Part shown: in pieces, positions 33,927-44,392 of the stretch
How the letters are laid out: each line of letters begins with the position of its first letter
How positions within the stretch are numbered: position 1 is the first letter of the stretch
Assembly: GCA_965153355.1 (NCBI GenBank)
Contig: OZ231126.1
Location: 59,272,001 to 59,336,000, forward strand
Origin: Flaccisagitta enflata
Lineage: Eukaryota; Chaetognatha; Sagittoidea; Aphragmophora
DNA: 64,000 nucleotides
Direction: 5' to 3'
Notes under the pieces: generated by a model
Told to the model about the DNA's origin: nothing
What the model saw: the letters and a program-made list of their open reading frames with translations, nothing else
Databases searched by the model: none
Position numbers and translations under genes: made by a program

Positions 33927-34240
33927 GGGGCATATGACTTGTGATTCCACACAGTACGATTTTCTGAGTTAGGGTCCTCGAGGGGTATTTTGGTGTCTGA
34001 GGGGCTTGAATTACAGTCTGAGAGGCCTGATTTGTGGTCTGACAGGCCTGAGTTGGGGATTGAGAGGCCAAAATTGGGATCTCATACATCTTATCTGGGT
34101 CTCAGATGCCTGATTTGGGGTCCGAGGGGCTGGAATTAGGGTCTGGGGGGCCTGTTTAAATGCCAGGAGGGGAAGGATGAAAAGCAGTGATCGGTAACCG
34201 GAGAAAATGGCTCTGTGTGGAATCAAAAGTCATCTGCCCC
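33927..34240. mobile_element. Foldback element with 20-bp minisatellite, second type
   Basis: The left end GGGGCATATGACTTGTGATT, then CCACACAG, has an inverted right copy CTGTGTGGAATC, then AAAAGTCATCTGCCCC. The interior is a ~20-bp minisatellite (GGCCTGATTTGTGGTCTGA). The right end runs into a C tract and CGGCCGCTGCGC, a decayed GGGCAGC-family end. Confidence 0.78.
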
Positions 34241-34509
34241 CCCCCCCCTCCCCGGCCGCTGCGCAAAATAAGAATTGCGTGTTGTTGATGATTCTTGTGC
34301 GCAAACAGGATAGTTGAATAGACGTAAGAGCGTAGAATAGAATAGAAAAGATAGATAGTTAGAAAGATAGGTTGATAGACGATTAGACAGTAGACATAAG
34401 AGAATACAATAGAAAAGAATAGAATGGAATGAAATAAAATAAAAAAGACTCCCACCCTCCTCTCCCTCCTCCCCCCCCCCTTTTTTCCCTCCATCAAACC
34501 GATTCATAT

Positions 34510-34963
34510 GTCATAATGCTTTGGATTGTATTGTTGAATATCTGTGTACCTGTCTTTCTTTGTCATTTTAGTCTTATCTACCTGTACTTTTTTTTTTTAA
34601 TGTTGAATGTATTCGTACATTTGTTTATTACCTTGATCCTCTGTTTGATGTATTCGTACATCTTGTTGTGTATTTATGTATTTATTTTAGTTAGAAAACT
34701 ATATCCTCTATCCCACCTATTAGCCCTTTTTTTTTTCCTTCTCTATAACCTATACAAAAAACAAAGCCTTAAAAACTGAGGTCTACTCAGAAAAAGCTAC
34801 CCCTATTAATTGTTACCCACCCATTGCTACCTCTAATGTGTCGGGGCCTAGTGGCTTACTGTTGTCCTCCCTCTTGACTTGATTGATACTCGCCATACTT
34901 TATTGTAATCGTCTCAGACTTAGAGTTAAGAGGAAAATAAATTGAAATTGAAATTGAAATTGA
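34510..34963 (+). mobile_element. Probable LINE 3' UTR with (ATTGAA)n tail
   Basis: A T-rich non-coding stretch ends with a GAGGAAAATAAATTG word followed by about six ATTGAA units. A hexamer tail after an AATAAA-like word is usual for CR1/L2-group elements. No coding part is seen, so the LINE would be severely 5' truncated. Confidence 0.45.
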
Positions 34964-35037
34964 ATTGATATATAGAAGATAGATTGATAGACGAAGATAC
35001 GAAGAGACATAAGACATGTAAGAATCGACATGAAGGC

Positions 35038-35094
<57 letters not shown>
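35038..35094. repeat. (GATA)n microsatellite
   Basis: Pure GATA units. Confidence 0.96.
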
Positions 35095-35098
<4 letters not shown>

Positions 35099-35380
35099 GT
35101 ATAGAATGGTAGATGCATGAACTCATATCATCGCACGAACAAAGTTTTCTTTTTATCGGCAGAGAGCGACATCGGTCGTAATGGATTTTTCTGAAAGGCA
35201 TTGTTTTCAAAGTGTTATCCATATCGTCTAGAGAACGCAGTTTCGAACTAAAATGCGTAGGGGCGACAGAGAGTCGCTGACTTAGTTGCTTTTTCACATT
35301 TTGTGACGTGATTGACTAGATAATATGCTCGGCTTGCCTTGGCTTCTTTATTGTGGAAATGCGTGTGTGAATGGTAAAAT

Positions 35381-35747
35381 AACAAGGCCGGATACATGGG
35401 CCAAGACGTTGCGTCTGGCGTTATTAATTCTATCTTGAGCTCTATCAGACCTATCCTGAGCTATATCAGACCTATCCTGAGCTCTATCAGACCTATCCTG
35501 AGCTCTATCAGACCTAACCGTTGCCGAATATGTTAAGGAACAAGCTGAGTTTTCAAGTGATTTCAAACATTTTCATTTAAACGTGACGGACGTGGATATT
35601 GGGGTTAACAGAACATGTGACGCGGAGTCACCATAACTTTGCTGACGGGTGGGCAAACAACCCCCAGCCTTCCCCCAACCCCGCCCCAACCCCCATCCCA
35701 CACACTTTCCGACGATGCCTTCTTTAGAGTTGCGTATCTGCAATTAG
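35381..35747 (-). mobile_element. HINE-like element with ~21-bp minisatellite
   Basis: Plus strand: AACAAGGCCGGATACATGGG, AGACGTTGCGTCTGGCGTTAT and about five units of CTCTATCAGACCTATCCTGAG. Then a body, GGGTGGGCAAACAACCCCC, GCCTTCTTTAGAG and a decayed head TTGCGTATCTGCAATTAG. Same architecture as 47000. Confidence 0.75.
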
Positions 35748-36239
35748 AACTACCAAAACATATTTCGAGTCCCATTTGGACCAAAATTATCTGTTGACTG
35801 AGAAAAAAGTTCTGCGCCGGGTTTTAGGCATGGGTGTACGGGGAGGGACGTCAGGGACGTCGGCCGACGTCCCTGTTTGTCATACTTACACCCCTGTTGA
35901 ACTTAAACAGATGCAGAAAAAGCAGGTAAAAAATACAAAAAAATAAAAGAAAAAAAAAACAGGAGCGAAAATGCATATTCAGGGGAAGAACGAGAGAATA
36001 TTTGTGGTTTTCTAACAAATTAGGCTGTTGTTTCTTGTATGAGAGTGTAATTTAAAATTTGAAAAGATTAAATAGGTAATAAAGCCTGTCGGGCTTGAGG
36101 CTCTGTCGGACTTGGAACTGGTTGCCGACGGCCCTTTGAGATTCCGCGCCATACACTTATGGTTTTAGGGCTCACCATTTGACTTTTGCTGCCGCCAATT
36201 TTTAGCGAAATTTAGGCCTATTTTTCAGGTTGTTTTTTT
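35748..36239. other. Intergenic DNA, nothing firm
   Basis: Contains a small palindrome (GGACGTCGGCCGACGTCC, about 35858) within ends CATGGGTGTACG and CTTACACCCCTG, reminiscent of a tiny hAT-like MITE but without an 8-bp duplication. Otherwise unannotated. Confidence 0.4.
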
Positions 36240-37615
36240 AGATGCGTCCTCGCATCTCTATAAGAGGGTGTGTCCCTTGGTCTGTCTGTCTGTCTGTCTG
36301 AATGTCTGTCTGAATGTCCGGAACGCGAAAATTTTAAAATGCGATTTTCAAGGTTTTCTCTTCATTTCTCTTCATGTATCTTCTTGTCTCTTATATTTCA
36401 TTTGTCTCTTTCATCTCTTTCGTCTCTTTTGTCTCTTTTGTCTCCTATATGTCTCTTATGTCTCCTATATGTCTCTTATATCTCTTATATCTCTAATGTC
36501 TCTTATTTCTCCTAAGTCTCTTATGTCTCTTTTGTCTCTTATGTCTCTTATGTCTCTTATGTCTCTTATGTCTCTTATGTCTCTTATGTTTCTTTGTCCC
36601 TTTTGTCTCCTATATGTCTCCTATATGTCTCTTATGTCTCCTATATGTCTCTCATGTCTCTTTTATCTCTTATATCTCATATCTCTTGTATCTCTTGTAT
36701 CTCTCATATCTCTTATGTCTCTTATGTCTCTTATGTCTCTTATGTCTCTTACATCTCTTATATCTCTTATATCTCTTATATCTCTTAGGTCTCTTATATC
36801 TCTTATGTCTCTTATGTCTCTTATGTCTCTTATGTCTCTTATATCTCTTATATCTCTTATATCTCTTATATCTCTTTTATCTCATATCTCTTGTATCTCT
36901 TATATCTCTTATGTCTCTTATGTCTCTTATATCTCTTATGTCTCTTATATCTCTTATATCTCTTAGGTCTCTTATATCTCTTATATCTCTTAGGTCTCTT
37001 ATATCTCTTATGTCTCTTATGTCTCTTATATCTCTTATATCTCTTATATCTCTTATATCTCTTATGTCTCTTATGTCTCTTATATCTCTTAGGTCTCTTA
37101 TGTCTCTTATGTCTCCTCATGTTTCCTCATGTCTCTTCATGTCTCTCCATATATCTCCATGTCTCTCCATATATCTCTATGTCTCTCCAAGTCCCTTCAT
37201 GTCTCTTCGTGAGGATGAGGCGAGGGGTGTGGGGGAAGGGGTGGGAGGGAGGCGGGGGGGCATGGGGGAGGAGTGGAGGGGTGAGGGGTGGGGAGGGGTG
37301 GGGAGGCGTGGGGGGAGGGTGGGGAGGCGTGGGGAGGAGGGGTGGGGAGCGTGGGGAGGCGTGGGGAGGAGGAGGCGTGGCGGGGAGGGGTGGAGGCATG
37401 GGGGGGGAGGCGTGGGGGGAAGGGGTGGGGAGGCGTGGGGGGTAGGGGTGGAGAGGCGTGGGAGGGAGAGAGGAATCAGTTTATATTTTTCTCTTTATCT
37501 CTGAATCTTTATATTTTCATATTATCATATCTTAATATCTTTATATCTCAATAATTTTTATGATAATATCTTACGTCTAAAGAGGACGCATCTATTGGAC
37601 ATCTCTTGGCCTTGT
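36240..37615 (+). mobile_element. HINE-like element, ATGC subfamily, with 9-bp and G-rich VNTRs
   Basis: Head AGATGCGTCCTCGCATCT, CTATAAGAGGGTGTGTCCC, a GTCT run and a CGCGAAAATTTTAAAATGCG body. A roughly 700-bp array of TTATGTCTC 9-mers follows (36420-37130). An abrupt switch then leads to about 250 bp of G-rich GGGGAGGCGTG units (37215-37465). The tail has GAGGACGCATCT, an exact 12-bp complement of the head, and the end CTCTTGGCCTTGTT. A second, shorter copy is at 39322. Confidence 0.88.
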
Positions 37616-37616
37616 T

Positions 37617-37886
37617 AAGTGTGTCCTCGCACGTCCATAAGAGGTCATGTCTGTCGGTTGGTTGGTTAGTTGGTCGGTCGATCACTCAAACGTTTGATAT
37701 GTTTAAAGCAACTGATTCGGACGTATTTCTTCATTCCTATCACCTTTCATGCCTTACCATATTCATTTTCGTTCATTCATTCATTCATTCATTCATTCAT
37801 TCATTCATTCGTTCATTCGTTCATTCATTCATCAAAAACGTTCATTCTCAAATTCTTAATCAAGCTTGGCCTTAACTTGGCCTTGT
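37617..37886 (+). mobile_element. HINE-like element abutting the previous one
   Basis: Starts directly after the preceding copy with AAGTGTGTCCTCGCACGTCC, then ATAAGAGG, a GTCGGTTG run, and an ATTC microsatellite (37771-37832). It ends CTTGGCCTTGTTTT. The head hairpin is imperfect and the subterminal pairing copy is not found. Confidence 0.6.
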
Positions 37887-38195
37887 TTTCTTATTCGTTA
37901 TTTTTTAAACAAGACCATAGAAAATGTTCCAGCAATAGTTTGCGCAAATATTTGAACTTTTCCCAAGACAGTGAAATCTCTATGATTAATTACCGATGAG
38001 ATTTTGATTATGCAACTAATTGTCTTTGCAAAAAATGGACGACAACCTTTCTCGGATGCATTAAAATAAAACAATCGTCAGCGATCTCTTGAAGTTATAA
38101 AGATCCCTTAAGGGGTTCGATGCTCCTGCCCACCTGTCCGAAACGATATTGTGACTCAGCATCACTCGACTGACAAATCAATCGGACGCCTTTTT
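37887..38195. other. Intergenic DNA, nothing recognised
   Basis: Unique-looking. CTCCTGCCCACCTGTCCG at about 38124 may be a stray HINE-like block. Confidence 0.4.
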
Positions 38196-38488
38196 TAGAT
38201 GCGTCCGTCAGGAACGCATCTCTATAAGAGGGTCTGTCCGTCGGTCCGTCGGTCTGTCCGTCCGTCGGTCCGTCCGTAACGCCTGTGCGACAACCGCGTT
38301 TCTTGGCTTATTTAGGCCACGGTGAGATCCCGTACTGAATCTAATGATCAACAAACGTGTTTTGAGAGCCTCATGCACTATTCTGTCGCTTCATCTGTCT
38401 GTCCATCTTTATCTCCATATATGACATATATTTAGTCAATACACGCAGAGACACAGTCCGGACGCATCGTTGCCCGGTCGGGCTTGTT
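38196..38488 (+). mobile_element. HINE-like element, ATGC subfamily, without VNTR
   Basis: Head AGATGCGTCC...GGAACGCATCT, CTATAAGAGGGTCTGTCCG and a GTCGGTCC run. A subterminal GGACGCATCG pairs with the head, and the end is GGTCGGGCTTGTT. Confidence 0.8.
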
Positions 38489-38613
38489 GATCTTGTAGCT
38501 CTCTTTAGCAACGGAAGAAAGTTGCCATGATCTTACGAAATTCTTTGCATTATCTTCATTTCAAAGACGTCTTACTTATAATGTCTTCGACTCTTTTTTC
38601 CTCTCTTTATTTC

Positions 38614-38837
38614 TAGTTGCGTGCACGCGACTCTACACCCCGCTTTGTCCGTCCGTCCGTCGGTTGGTCGGTCTGTTGGTCTGTCACACTTTTACTTTTT
38701 TTATCAATTTTATAATTTTTTTATTTCTTTTAGTCATTTAAAATCATTTAAGAGTAAACTGAGTCATTCTAAGTCATTCTAAGTCATTCTAAGTCAATCT
38801 GTAAGTCTCGCACGCGACTTATAGGTGTTGGCCTTGT
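38614..38837 (+). mobile_element. HINE-like element, TCGC variant with 11-bp repeats
   Basis: Head AGTTGCGTGCACGCGACT, CTCTACACCCCGCTTTGTCC, a GTCG run, an AGTCATTCTA 11-bp direct repeat (about 38765-38797), TCGCACGCGACTTATAGG and TGTTGGCCTTGTT. Nearly identical over its 3' half to 52121-52312, which suggests recent activity of this subtype. Confidence 0.85.
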
Positions 38838-38857
38838 TGACAAGGTCGTCATCTTTT

Positions 38858-39063
38858 TAGTTGCGGACACGCAACTCTATAAGAGGCTTTGTCCGTCCGT
38901 CGGTCGGTCCGTCGGTCGGTCCGTCGGTCGGTCCGTCGGTCGGTCCGTGGACACGATTAGAAAAGTGAGGAAATGAGCGTTTTAGAACATTTTTAGTTGC
39001 GGACAGTTGCATTTCCGCCCCTGCCCACCCGTCCGCAACTGATGGCCGTGTAACCGGCCTTGT
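38858..39063 (+). mobile_element. HINE-like element, TTGC subfamily
   Basis: Head AGTTGCGGACACGCAACT, CTATAAGAGGC, an alternating GTCGGTCC run, then an internal duplicated TTTTTAGTTGCGGACAGTTG. CCGCCCCTGCCCACCCGTCC, GCAACT and GTGTAACCGGCCTTGTT follow. Confidence 0.86.
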
Positions 39064-39321
39064 TTTTTTTTCGCCCTCCCACAGTCGAGTAAACCCTCTT
39101 ATGCCGATGTCAAGATGTTTTCCTTTTTCCCGATGCGACTCGATGTCTCCACAGACTATGAGCATGAGTCTCTGTTGTTATTTTTCCCCCTTTTTTGTGC
39201 CTCTTTGCCATTTTTACCATGAATATTTCCGGCTGACTGGGCTTGACTTCCCCCTCATATCTTCTATTCAGAAACGAGACTGACATCCGAAGCACTCTTG
39301 GTCAGTCACTGTCCTCTTTTT
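39064..39321. other. Intergenic DNA, nothing recognised
   Basis: No feature seen. Confidence 0.4.
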
Positions 39322-40190
39322 AGATGCATCCTCGCATCTCTATACGAGGGTGTGTCCCTTGGTCTGTCCGAATGTCTGTCTGAGTGAAACACGAAAATTT
39401 CAAAACGCGGTTTTCGAGGTTTTCTCTTCATTTCTCTTTATGTCTCTTCATGTTACTTAAATTTCTTATGTCTCATTAATCTCTTTTGTCTCTTTTGTCA
39501 CTCATGGCTCCTATATGTCTCTTATGTCTGTTATGTCTGTTATGTCTGTTATGTCTCTTACGTATCTTATGTCTCTTTTGTCTCTTACGTCTCTCACATC
39601 TCTTACGTCTCTTACGTAACTTACGTCACATTCGTCTCTTTTCGTCTCTTTGTCTCTTTGTCTCTTTTTGTCTTTTATGTCTTTTATATCTCATAGGTCT
39701 TTTATGTCTCTTATGTTTCTTCATGTTTCTTCATGTCTCTTCATGTCTTCTCTTGTTTCCTCACGTCTTTTCATGTCTCTTAAGGTCTCTCCATGTCCCT
39801 TCATGTCTATTTGTGGGGAGGAGGTGGGGGGGTGGGGGGTGGTGAGGCCTGGGGGATGGGGAGGCGTGGGGGTGATGGGGAAGCGGGGGGGCGTGGAGGG
39901 GGTGGGGAGGCATGGGGGGTCGGGAAGGCGTGGAGTGGTCGTAGAGGCGTAAGGGGGGTGGGGCGGCGTGGGGGTGGGGAGGTGTGGGGGGGGGGTCGGG
40001 GAGGCGTGGGGGGGGGGGGGGAGGAGGCGTGGGGAGGGGTGAGGTAGTAATCAGTTTATATTTTTCTCTTTATCTCAATATCTTTATATCCTCACATCAT
40101 TATATCTTAATATCTTTATATCTTAATAATTTGTATTCTAATATCTTACATCTAAAGAGGACGCATCCATTGGACATCTCTTGGCCTTGT
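39322..40190 (+). mobile_element. HINE-like element, ATGC subfamily, second VNTR copy
   Basis: Head AGATGCATCCTCGCATCT, CTATACGAGGGTGTGTCCC, CACGAAAATTTCAAAACGCG, a degenerate TTATGTCTC array (39425-39810), a G-rich array (39812-40050), AGAGGACGCATCCATTGGAC and CTCTTGGCCTTGTT. Collinear with 36240-37615 but with a shorter, more decayed array. Confidence 0.88.
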
Positions 40191-40467
40191 TTCCTATCAT
40201 CCCGGCTTTGATATTTCGCCGGGTTAAAAACGTACACCCTCGCATAGTATGAGCCTAACAATTCTCGCACAAGGAGCAGTTCTCGTAGGTATTTGCGAAT
40301 CTTTGAAGCAAAGAAAACCACAGAGTCTACATACCCTATTCCATATTTTTGGGGCATAATTCCTGACCACGCTAACCATGGCAAAAAAAAACAGTCGCAA
40401 AAGCGTAAGATGGTCAGCGGTACCCGTTGCCCCTAAGTGAGTGTATGAGGGTGTGAGATGGTGAGAG
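40191..40467. other. Intergenic DNA; foldback-family flank at right
   Basis: CTAACCATGGCAAAAAAAA at about 40372 has an inverted match at about 41765. GATGGTCAGCGGTACCCG at 40409 is the foldback-family flank. Confidence 0.45.
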
Positions 40468-40803
40468 GGGCAGCGGCCCTGAAGGAGCCGATGACCTATG
40501 CTGTTTTTATTTGAGCCTTGAGGCTGGAATTGGGGCCTTGAAGCTGGGATTTGAGCTTAGAGGCAGGGATTTGAGCCTCTTGGCTGAGATTTGAGCCTCG
40601 AGACTGGGATTTGAGCCTCAAGGTTGGAATTGGAACCTCAAGGCCTTGAGGCTGGGATTGGGGCCTTGAGGCTGGGATTTGGGCCTTGAGGCTGGGATTT
40701 GGGTCTCGAGGCTGAAAGCGGGGGGGGGGATGGAGGAGAAGAAGGAGGAGAAATTTCTCCTGTGTGAAAGCATAGGTCATCGGCCCCTTCGGGGCCGCTG
40801 CCC
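40468..40803. mobile_element. Foldback element of the GGGCAGC family with 20-bp minisatellite
   Basis: The left end GGGCAGCGGCCCTGAAGG, then CCGATGACCTATGCT, is inverted on the right as AGCATAGGTCATCGGCCCC, then TTCGGGGCCGCTGCCC. The interior holds about ten units of TTGAGGCTGGGATTTGGGCC (40510-40710). Confidence 0.9.
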
Positions 40804-40997
40804 AAAAAACCGTACATGGCGGTTTCTGATGCCTTTGACCGGCTTAGCCTCGATGAAAATACAAAAAATCAGTGACTGTTTGAAAGATCTTCAAAAGTTC
40901 TTCAAATCTAGACCAAGCAAAAAGTTATAGCTCAATTCGTTTAGAAATGGCAACAGTTTGAAGTGAGCATCCCCATAATCTGTCAATTGAAGGTATA

Positions 40998-41371
40998 CTA
41001 TATGAATTAAAAAAAAAGACGCACTTTTGAATGGCTGATTGCGCCATTGAAAATCAAAAAAACTAATTAAAATCTTAGACCAATCTGGTATCTCTATCTT
41101 TTTTCGTTTAGAAATGGCATCAGTTTGAGTAAAAATGTTGCCAAATTTGTTTTTGCAGTTTCTTTGAAAAAGATGCAATTCAGCAAAATGGTGTCTCACT
41201 TTAGAGCGCTCTAGCTCCTAAACCGTTGAAGATACAGATCTGGGATTGGTCTAGAATGAAAGATAATTTGAAAATCTTTAAAATCACTTCCTCTAAAAAA
41301 ATTTTTTAACACTTTTTGAGTCAGTTTTATCAGCTAATGAAAAGGTGCGTCTTTTTTTTTAATTCGTATAG
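40998..41371. mobile_element. Foldback repeat, inverted relative of 59790-60198
   Basis: The left end CTATATGAATTAAAAAAAAA, then GACGCAC, is inverted at the right (GTGCGTC, T run, AATTCGTATAG). The interior CCAATCTGGTATCTCTATC, GGCATCAGTTTGAGTAAAAA and CTCCTAAACCGTTGAAGATA matches 59790-60198 on the opposite strand. No coding capacity. Confidence 0.82.
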
Positions 41372-42095
41372 GACAGTACTTTTAGTTCTGCCTTTAAAAG
41401 CATAAAAAACATATCTGACAAATGGAAACTAAGAAATATTTAAGGAAAATTGAAAATATAACTCATTATCTACAAAATGGCGCAAAGCAGACCTTTTTAA
41501 GTCAGTCCGTTTAGAAATGGTAATCAAATAAAGACTTTTAGTCCATGAATTCAAGTTAGTAAAAAACGCCATATCTGGCAGATTTCAATTTGACACTTTT
41601 TTTTCAAATTTACATAACTTCTAAAGTTTTCAAGTTAAAATTTCGTTCGACAACTCAGATGAAAGATTTTTTGAAGCTCTTTAAAATGGTCATAGATTTT
41701 ATGTACTTTTTTAAAAGCAGCACCAAGTTATGGTAGAAATAAGCAATGTACGATTTTTATTTTTTTTGCCATGGTTAGTCAGAGGGTGAAACTACCAATT
41801 TATCCTTGATGAATAGGCTGATATGATGACCGAGGCGTAGAATAATGAATAAGTTCATTATAACGGGGATTTCAATTTTCTATCTGGATTTCTTTGTCAT
41901 CCTTCGATGATGAATGACCACAGAGAGAGCGTTAAGCTCCCAGTCCTTTTAATTTTCAGCTTTTCACTTATGTGGGTTGATGCAGATTTATCCCTCATGA
42001 TACCGGATGATTAGCGTGGGTTAATGACGATCCAAAGTCGGGGAGTCGATGACCCGTGTCACGTAAAATCTTCCCCGACAACAAACCGAATAAAA
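41372..42095. other. AT-rich intergenic DNA
   Basis: Carries phrases such as TTCGTTCGACAACTCAGATG and ACTTCTAAAGTTTTC that echo the foldback repeats but form no bounded element. GCCATGGTTAG at about 41769 mirrors 40372. Confidence 0.4.
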
Positions 42096-42297
42096 ACAAG
42101 GCCGGATACATGGCTACCCTAGTCGCGTGCGGGTGGGCAGGGGCAGTGATGAAATTAACCAACTAGACGGTTGGGCAGGAGCAGTAACCCCCAAACCGCC
42201 CGTAAACGCCGAAAAAAGCAAAGTGTGACGGACCGACCGACCGACCGACCGACCGACAGACGGACAAAGCGGGTTGTAGAGTCGCGTGCACGCGACT
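42096..42297 (-). mobile_element. HINE-like element, TCGC subfamily, full copy
   Basis: AACAAGGCCGGATACATGGC, AGTCGCGTGCGGGTGGGCAG, a GACCGACC run, AAAGCGGGTTGTAGAG and the head TCGCGTGCACGCGA before an A run. Confidence 0.88.
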
Positions 42298-42328
42298 AAA
42301 AACAAGTTATAAGGCAGAGCAGAACTGA

Positions 42329-43117
42329 ACAAGGCCGGATACAAGGCTACCCAAGTCGCGTGCTGGGCAGGGGCAGTGATAGAAAAACCGTTGTATTTGG
42401 GCGGGAGCAGAAATGTACACCGCCTTTAAATCGGTTTGACTTTTAGTAAACCTTTATAAATCGAAAACTTTTGGAAAAAAAGTCTTCATATTTTCAGTGT
42501 ATGTAGTTAATATGCTACAGTTTTGTCATGCCAAATCTCAATGTTGAGTTCATAAGTGTTGGAAGTCAGCACAACATTGAAAAAAACTACAATTTTGTGG
42601 GCCAAATCAACTTTTGATATTTTTTTTTTTGAAAGATATTGTTACTATTTGCTTGCTACGTCTGTAGAAACCCTTTAAAATATCCAAGTTTTTGATACTT
42701 ATGCAGGAAATGTGTAATCTATGAACTTTTATCTGTCGTTTGAGACTCATCTCAGGGTTTTAGGTCAATTCCTTTGGAAATGGCAAGTTGTCAAAGACAG
42801 CATCTTTAAAAAAAGCTCGCAGAAAATGATAAGGCATAAAAAAATGATAGTTTAATCAATGTTATGTTGACCGCCAATACTTAGGAGCTCAATATTGAGA
42901 TTTGGCATAACAAAACCGTAGCTTACCACCAACATACACTGAAAATTTGAAGACTTTTCTCACAATAGTTTTTGATTTATAAAGGTTTACAAAAAGTCAA
43001 TTTGATTTAAAGACCCTGTATATGCGGAAAAAGGGAAAATAAAATAAAAGGGGGAAGGACCAACTGACGAACGGACGGATAGACAAAGCGGGGTGTAGAG
43101 TCGCATAGCACGCGACT
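42329..43117 (-). mobile_element. HINE-like element split by a TA-flanked MITE
   Basis: The 3' end AACAAGGCCGGATACAAGGC and GGGCAGGGGCAGTGAT lie at 42329-42415. The rest (CCAACTGACGAACGGACGG, AAAGCGGGGTGTAGAG, then TCGCATAGCACGCGACT) lies at 43021-43117. The two pieces join into a normal ~190-bp copy when the MITE is removed. Confidence 0.85.
42418..43018 (+). mobile_element. 601-bp TA-flanked MITE, relative of 18644-20019
   Basis: Ends CACCGCCTTTAAATCGGTTT and TTTGATTTAAAGACCCTG. TA lies on both sides (42416-42417, 43019-43020). It shares TAAACCTTTATAAATC, AAGTCTTCA and TTTTGTCATGCCAAATCTCA-like ends with the larger element at 18644. No transposase. Confidence 0.87.
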
Positions 43118-43382
43118 AAAATTTTACCAATAGCCCAGCAAGAGATAGTGCTAAGTCATATGAAAGTTTTTTATAAAAGGGTTATGGCTCAAAATCATTT
43201 ATACAGATGATCCACAATCAAATTATGCCATGGTTCATTGAAAATGTAAAGGAAGGATCTTGGAATCTAGGGTTTCCTATGTTTTATCATTATTAAGGGG
43301 GATGGGTGGTGGCCATATGTTTAATATTTTTCATGGATCATCTGCATATAAGATTTTTAACTACAGAGAGAAGGTTAATATT
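43118..43382. other. Intergenic DNA, nothing recognised
   Basis: No feature seen. Confidence 0.4.
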
Positions 43383-43719
43383 AGGTGTGAACCCCCTGAA
43401 AACTGTAGCACCCCCACCTACGGCTTCAACCAATTACATTATAGACATTCAAAAGGTAGAGGAAAAATATTTATATAAATACTAATGGCGTCACCAGAGC
43501 GATTTTTCATTTTTGTTTTTTAAGTTAGGGTATAGCTTAATAGAGTATTGAAAATAACTATTATAATAAGTTCATAAAATCAAGGATTTTCCATTATAAT
43601 TTGAAACGGGAATGGAAATTACAAAATTGCTCTGGTGGCGCCACTTGTATAGTCATAAGCTTTAATTAGCAACGTTAAGTTTATTGTTAATTGCTATAGT
43701 TTTAGGGGGGTTCACATCT
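43383..43719. mobile_element. Palindromic MITE (GGCGCCA family)
   Basis: The left end AGGTGTGAACCCCCTGAAAA, then CTGTAGCA, is inverted at the right (TGCTATAGTTTTAGGGGGG, then TTCACATCT). The inner arms GGCGTCACCAGAGCGATTTT and AAAATTGCTCTGGTGGCGCC are also inverted. A related element is at 48035. A clean target duplication could not be fixed. Confidence 0.8.
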
Positions 43720-44392
43720 TATATTTCTCCTTCCTCTGTATAACCTTTCAACACAACGCATCACTTCCTTAGAGATCAATTTGTGGCTGCTGCCATAGTG
43801 CCATTACCACTACAATGTGATACTCTCAAATATCTAGACTTAAAGGTAACGGATACGGCCTACCATTTATCGCTCAACTGACGTTTCCTTTCGCGCCTCA
43901 TTTTTTTTAAGTCCCCCTCATCCTCATCCTCTTTCACCATCAGACCTTTTCCAACGCCATTGCTTTTTCCTTCACTCCTTTTTTCCTTCAGCTCTTCACA
44001 TGCTTCATTTTGTTTTTCACAAAATCATTACCAAGTACAGTGGAGCACCGGGAGAGCGCACCTAAAGGGCATGCGGCTTACTGTCTCATGAGAAATTAAA
44101 TGGCTATTGAGCCTCGAGGCTCGAGGCTCACCCCCACACTCAAACATACACAAAAACTATCTAAAACGCTCGTTTTTCCACTTTTCAACTTGATGACCTC
44201 CAATGGACCAACGGACCAACGGACCGATGGACAAAACCTCGTCTAGATTTGCGCAAGTAAAAACGACGAATACAGCTTGAGAATTCGCTGAGAGAAGCTT
44301 GAGAATTGAAATTGATGCTGAAAATGTCTAACACTATGCAGACCAATTTACTTGACACGTAACTAAGCATTTGGCAATTTGCATTGCGGACC
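43720..44392. other. Intergenic DNA with fragments
   Basis: TACAGTGGAGCACCGGG at 44038 resembles 10321 (possible pogo-like end). TCCACTTTTCAACTTGATG, then GGACCAACGGACC (44175-44260), is a decayed reversed HINE-like body. Confidence 0.45.

Noticed and set aside
35827-35896. Small palindrome with CAGGGGTGTA-type ends, possible tiny hAT-MITE
   Set aside because: No 8-bp direct repeat at the borders and only about 10 bp of matching ends.
36268-37504. Frames of LLCLLYLL and GGGVG repeats that look like membrane or glycine-rich proteins
   Set aside because: Direct translations of the 9-bp and G-rich arrays within a HINE-like element.
40365-41790. CTAACCATGGCAAAAAAAA inverted at both sides as ends of a 1.4-kb element
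   Set aside because: The match stops after about 19 bp including an A run, the interior contains an unrelated foldback element, and no target duplication is visible.
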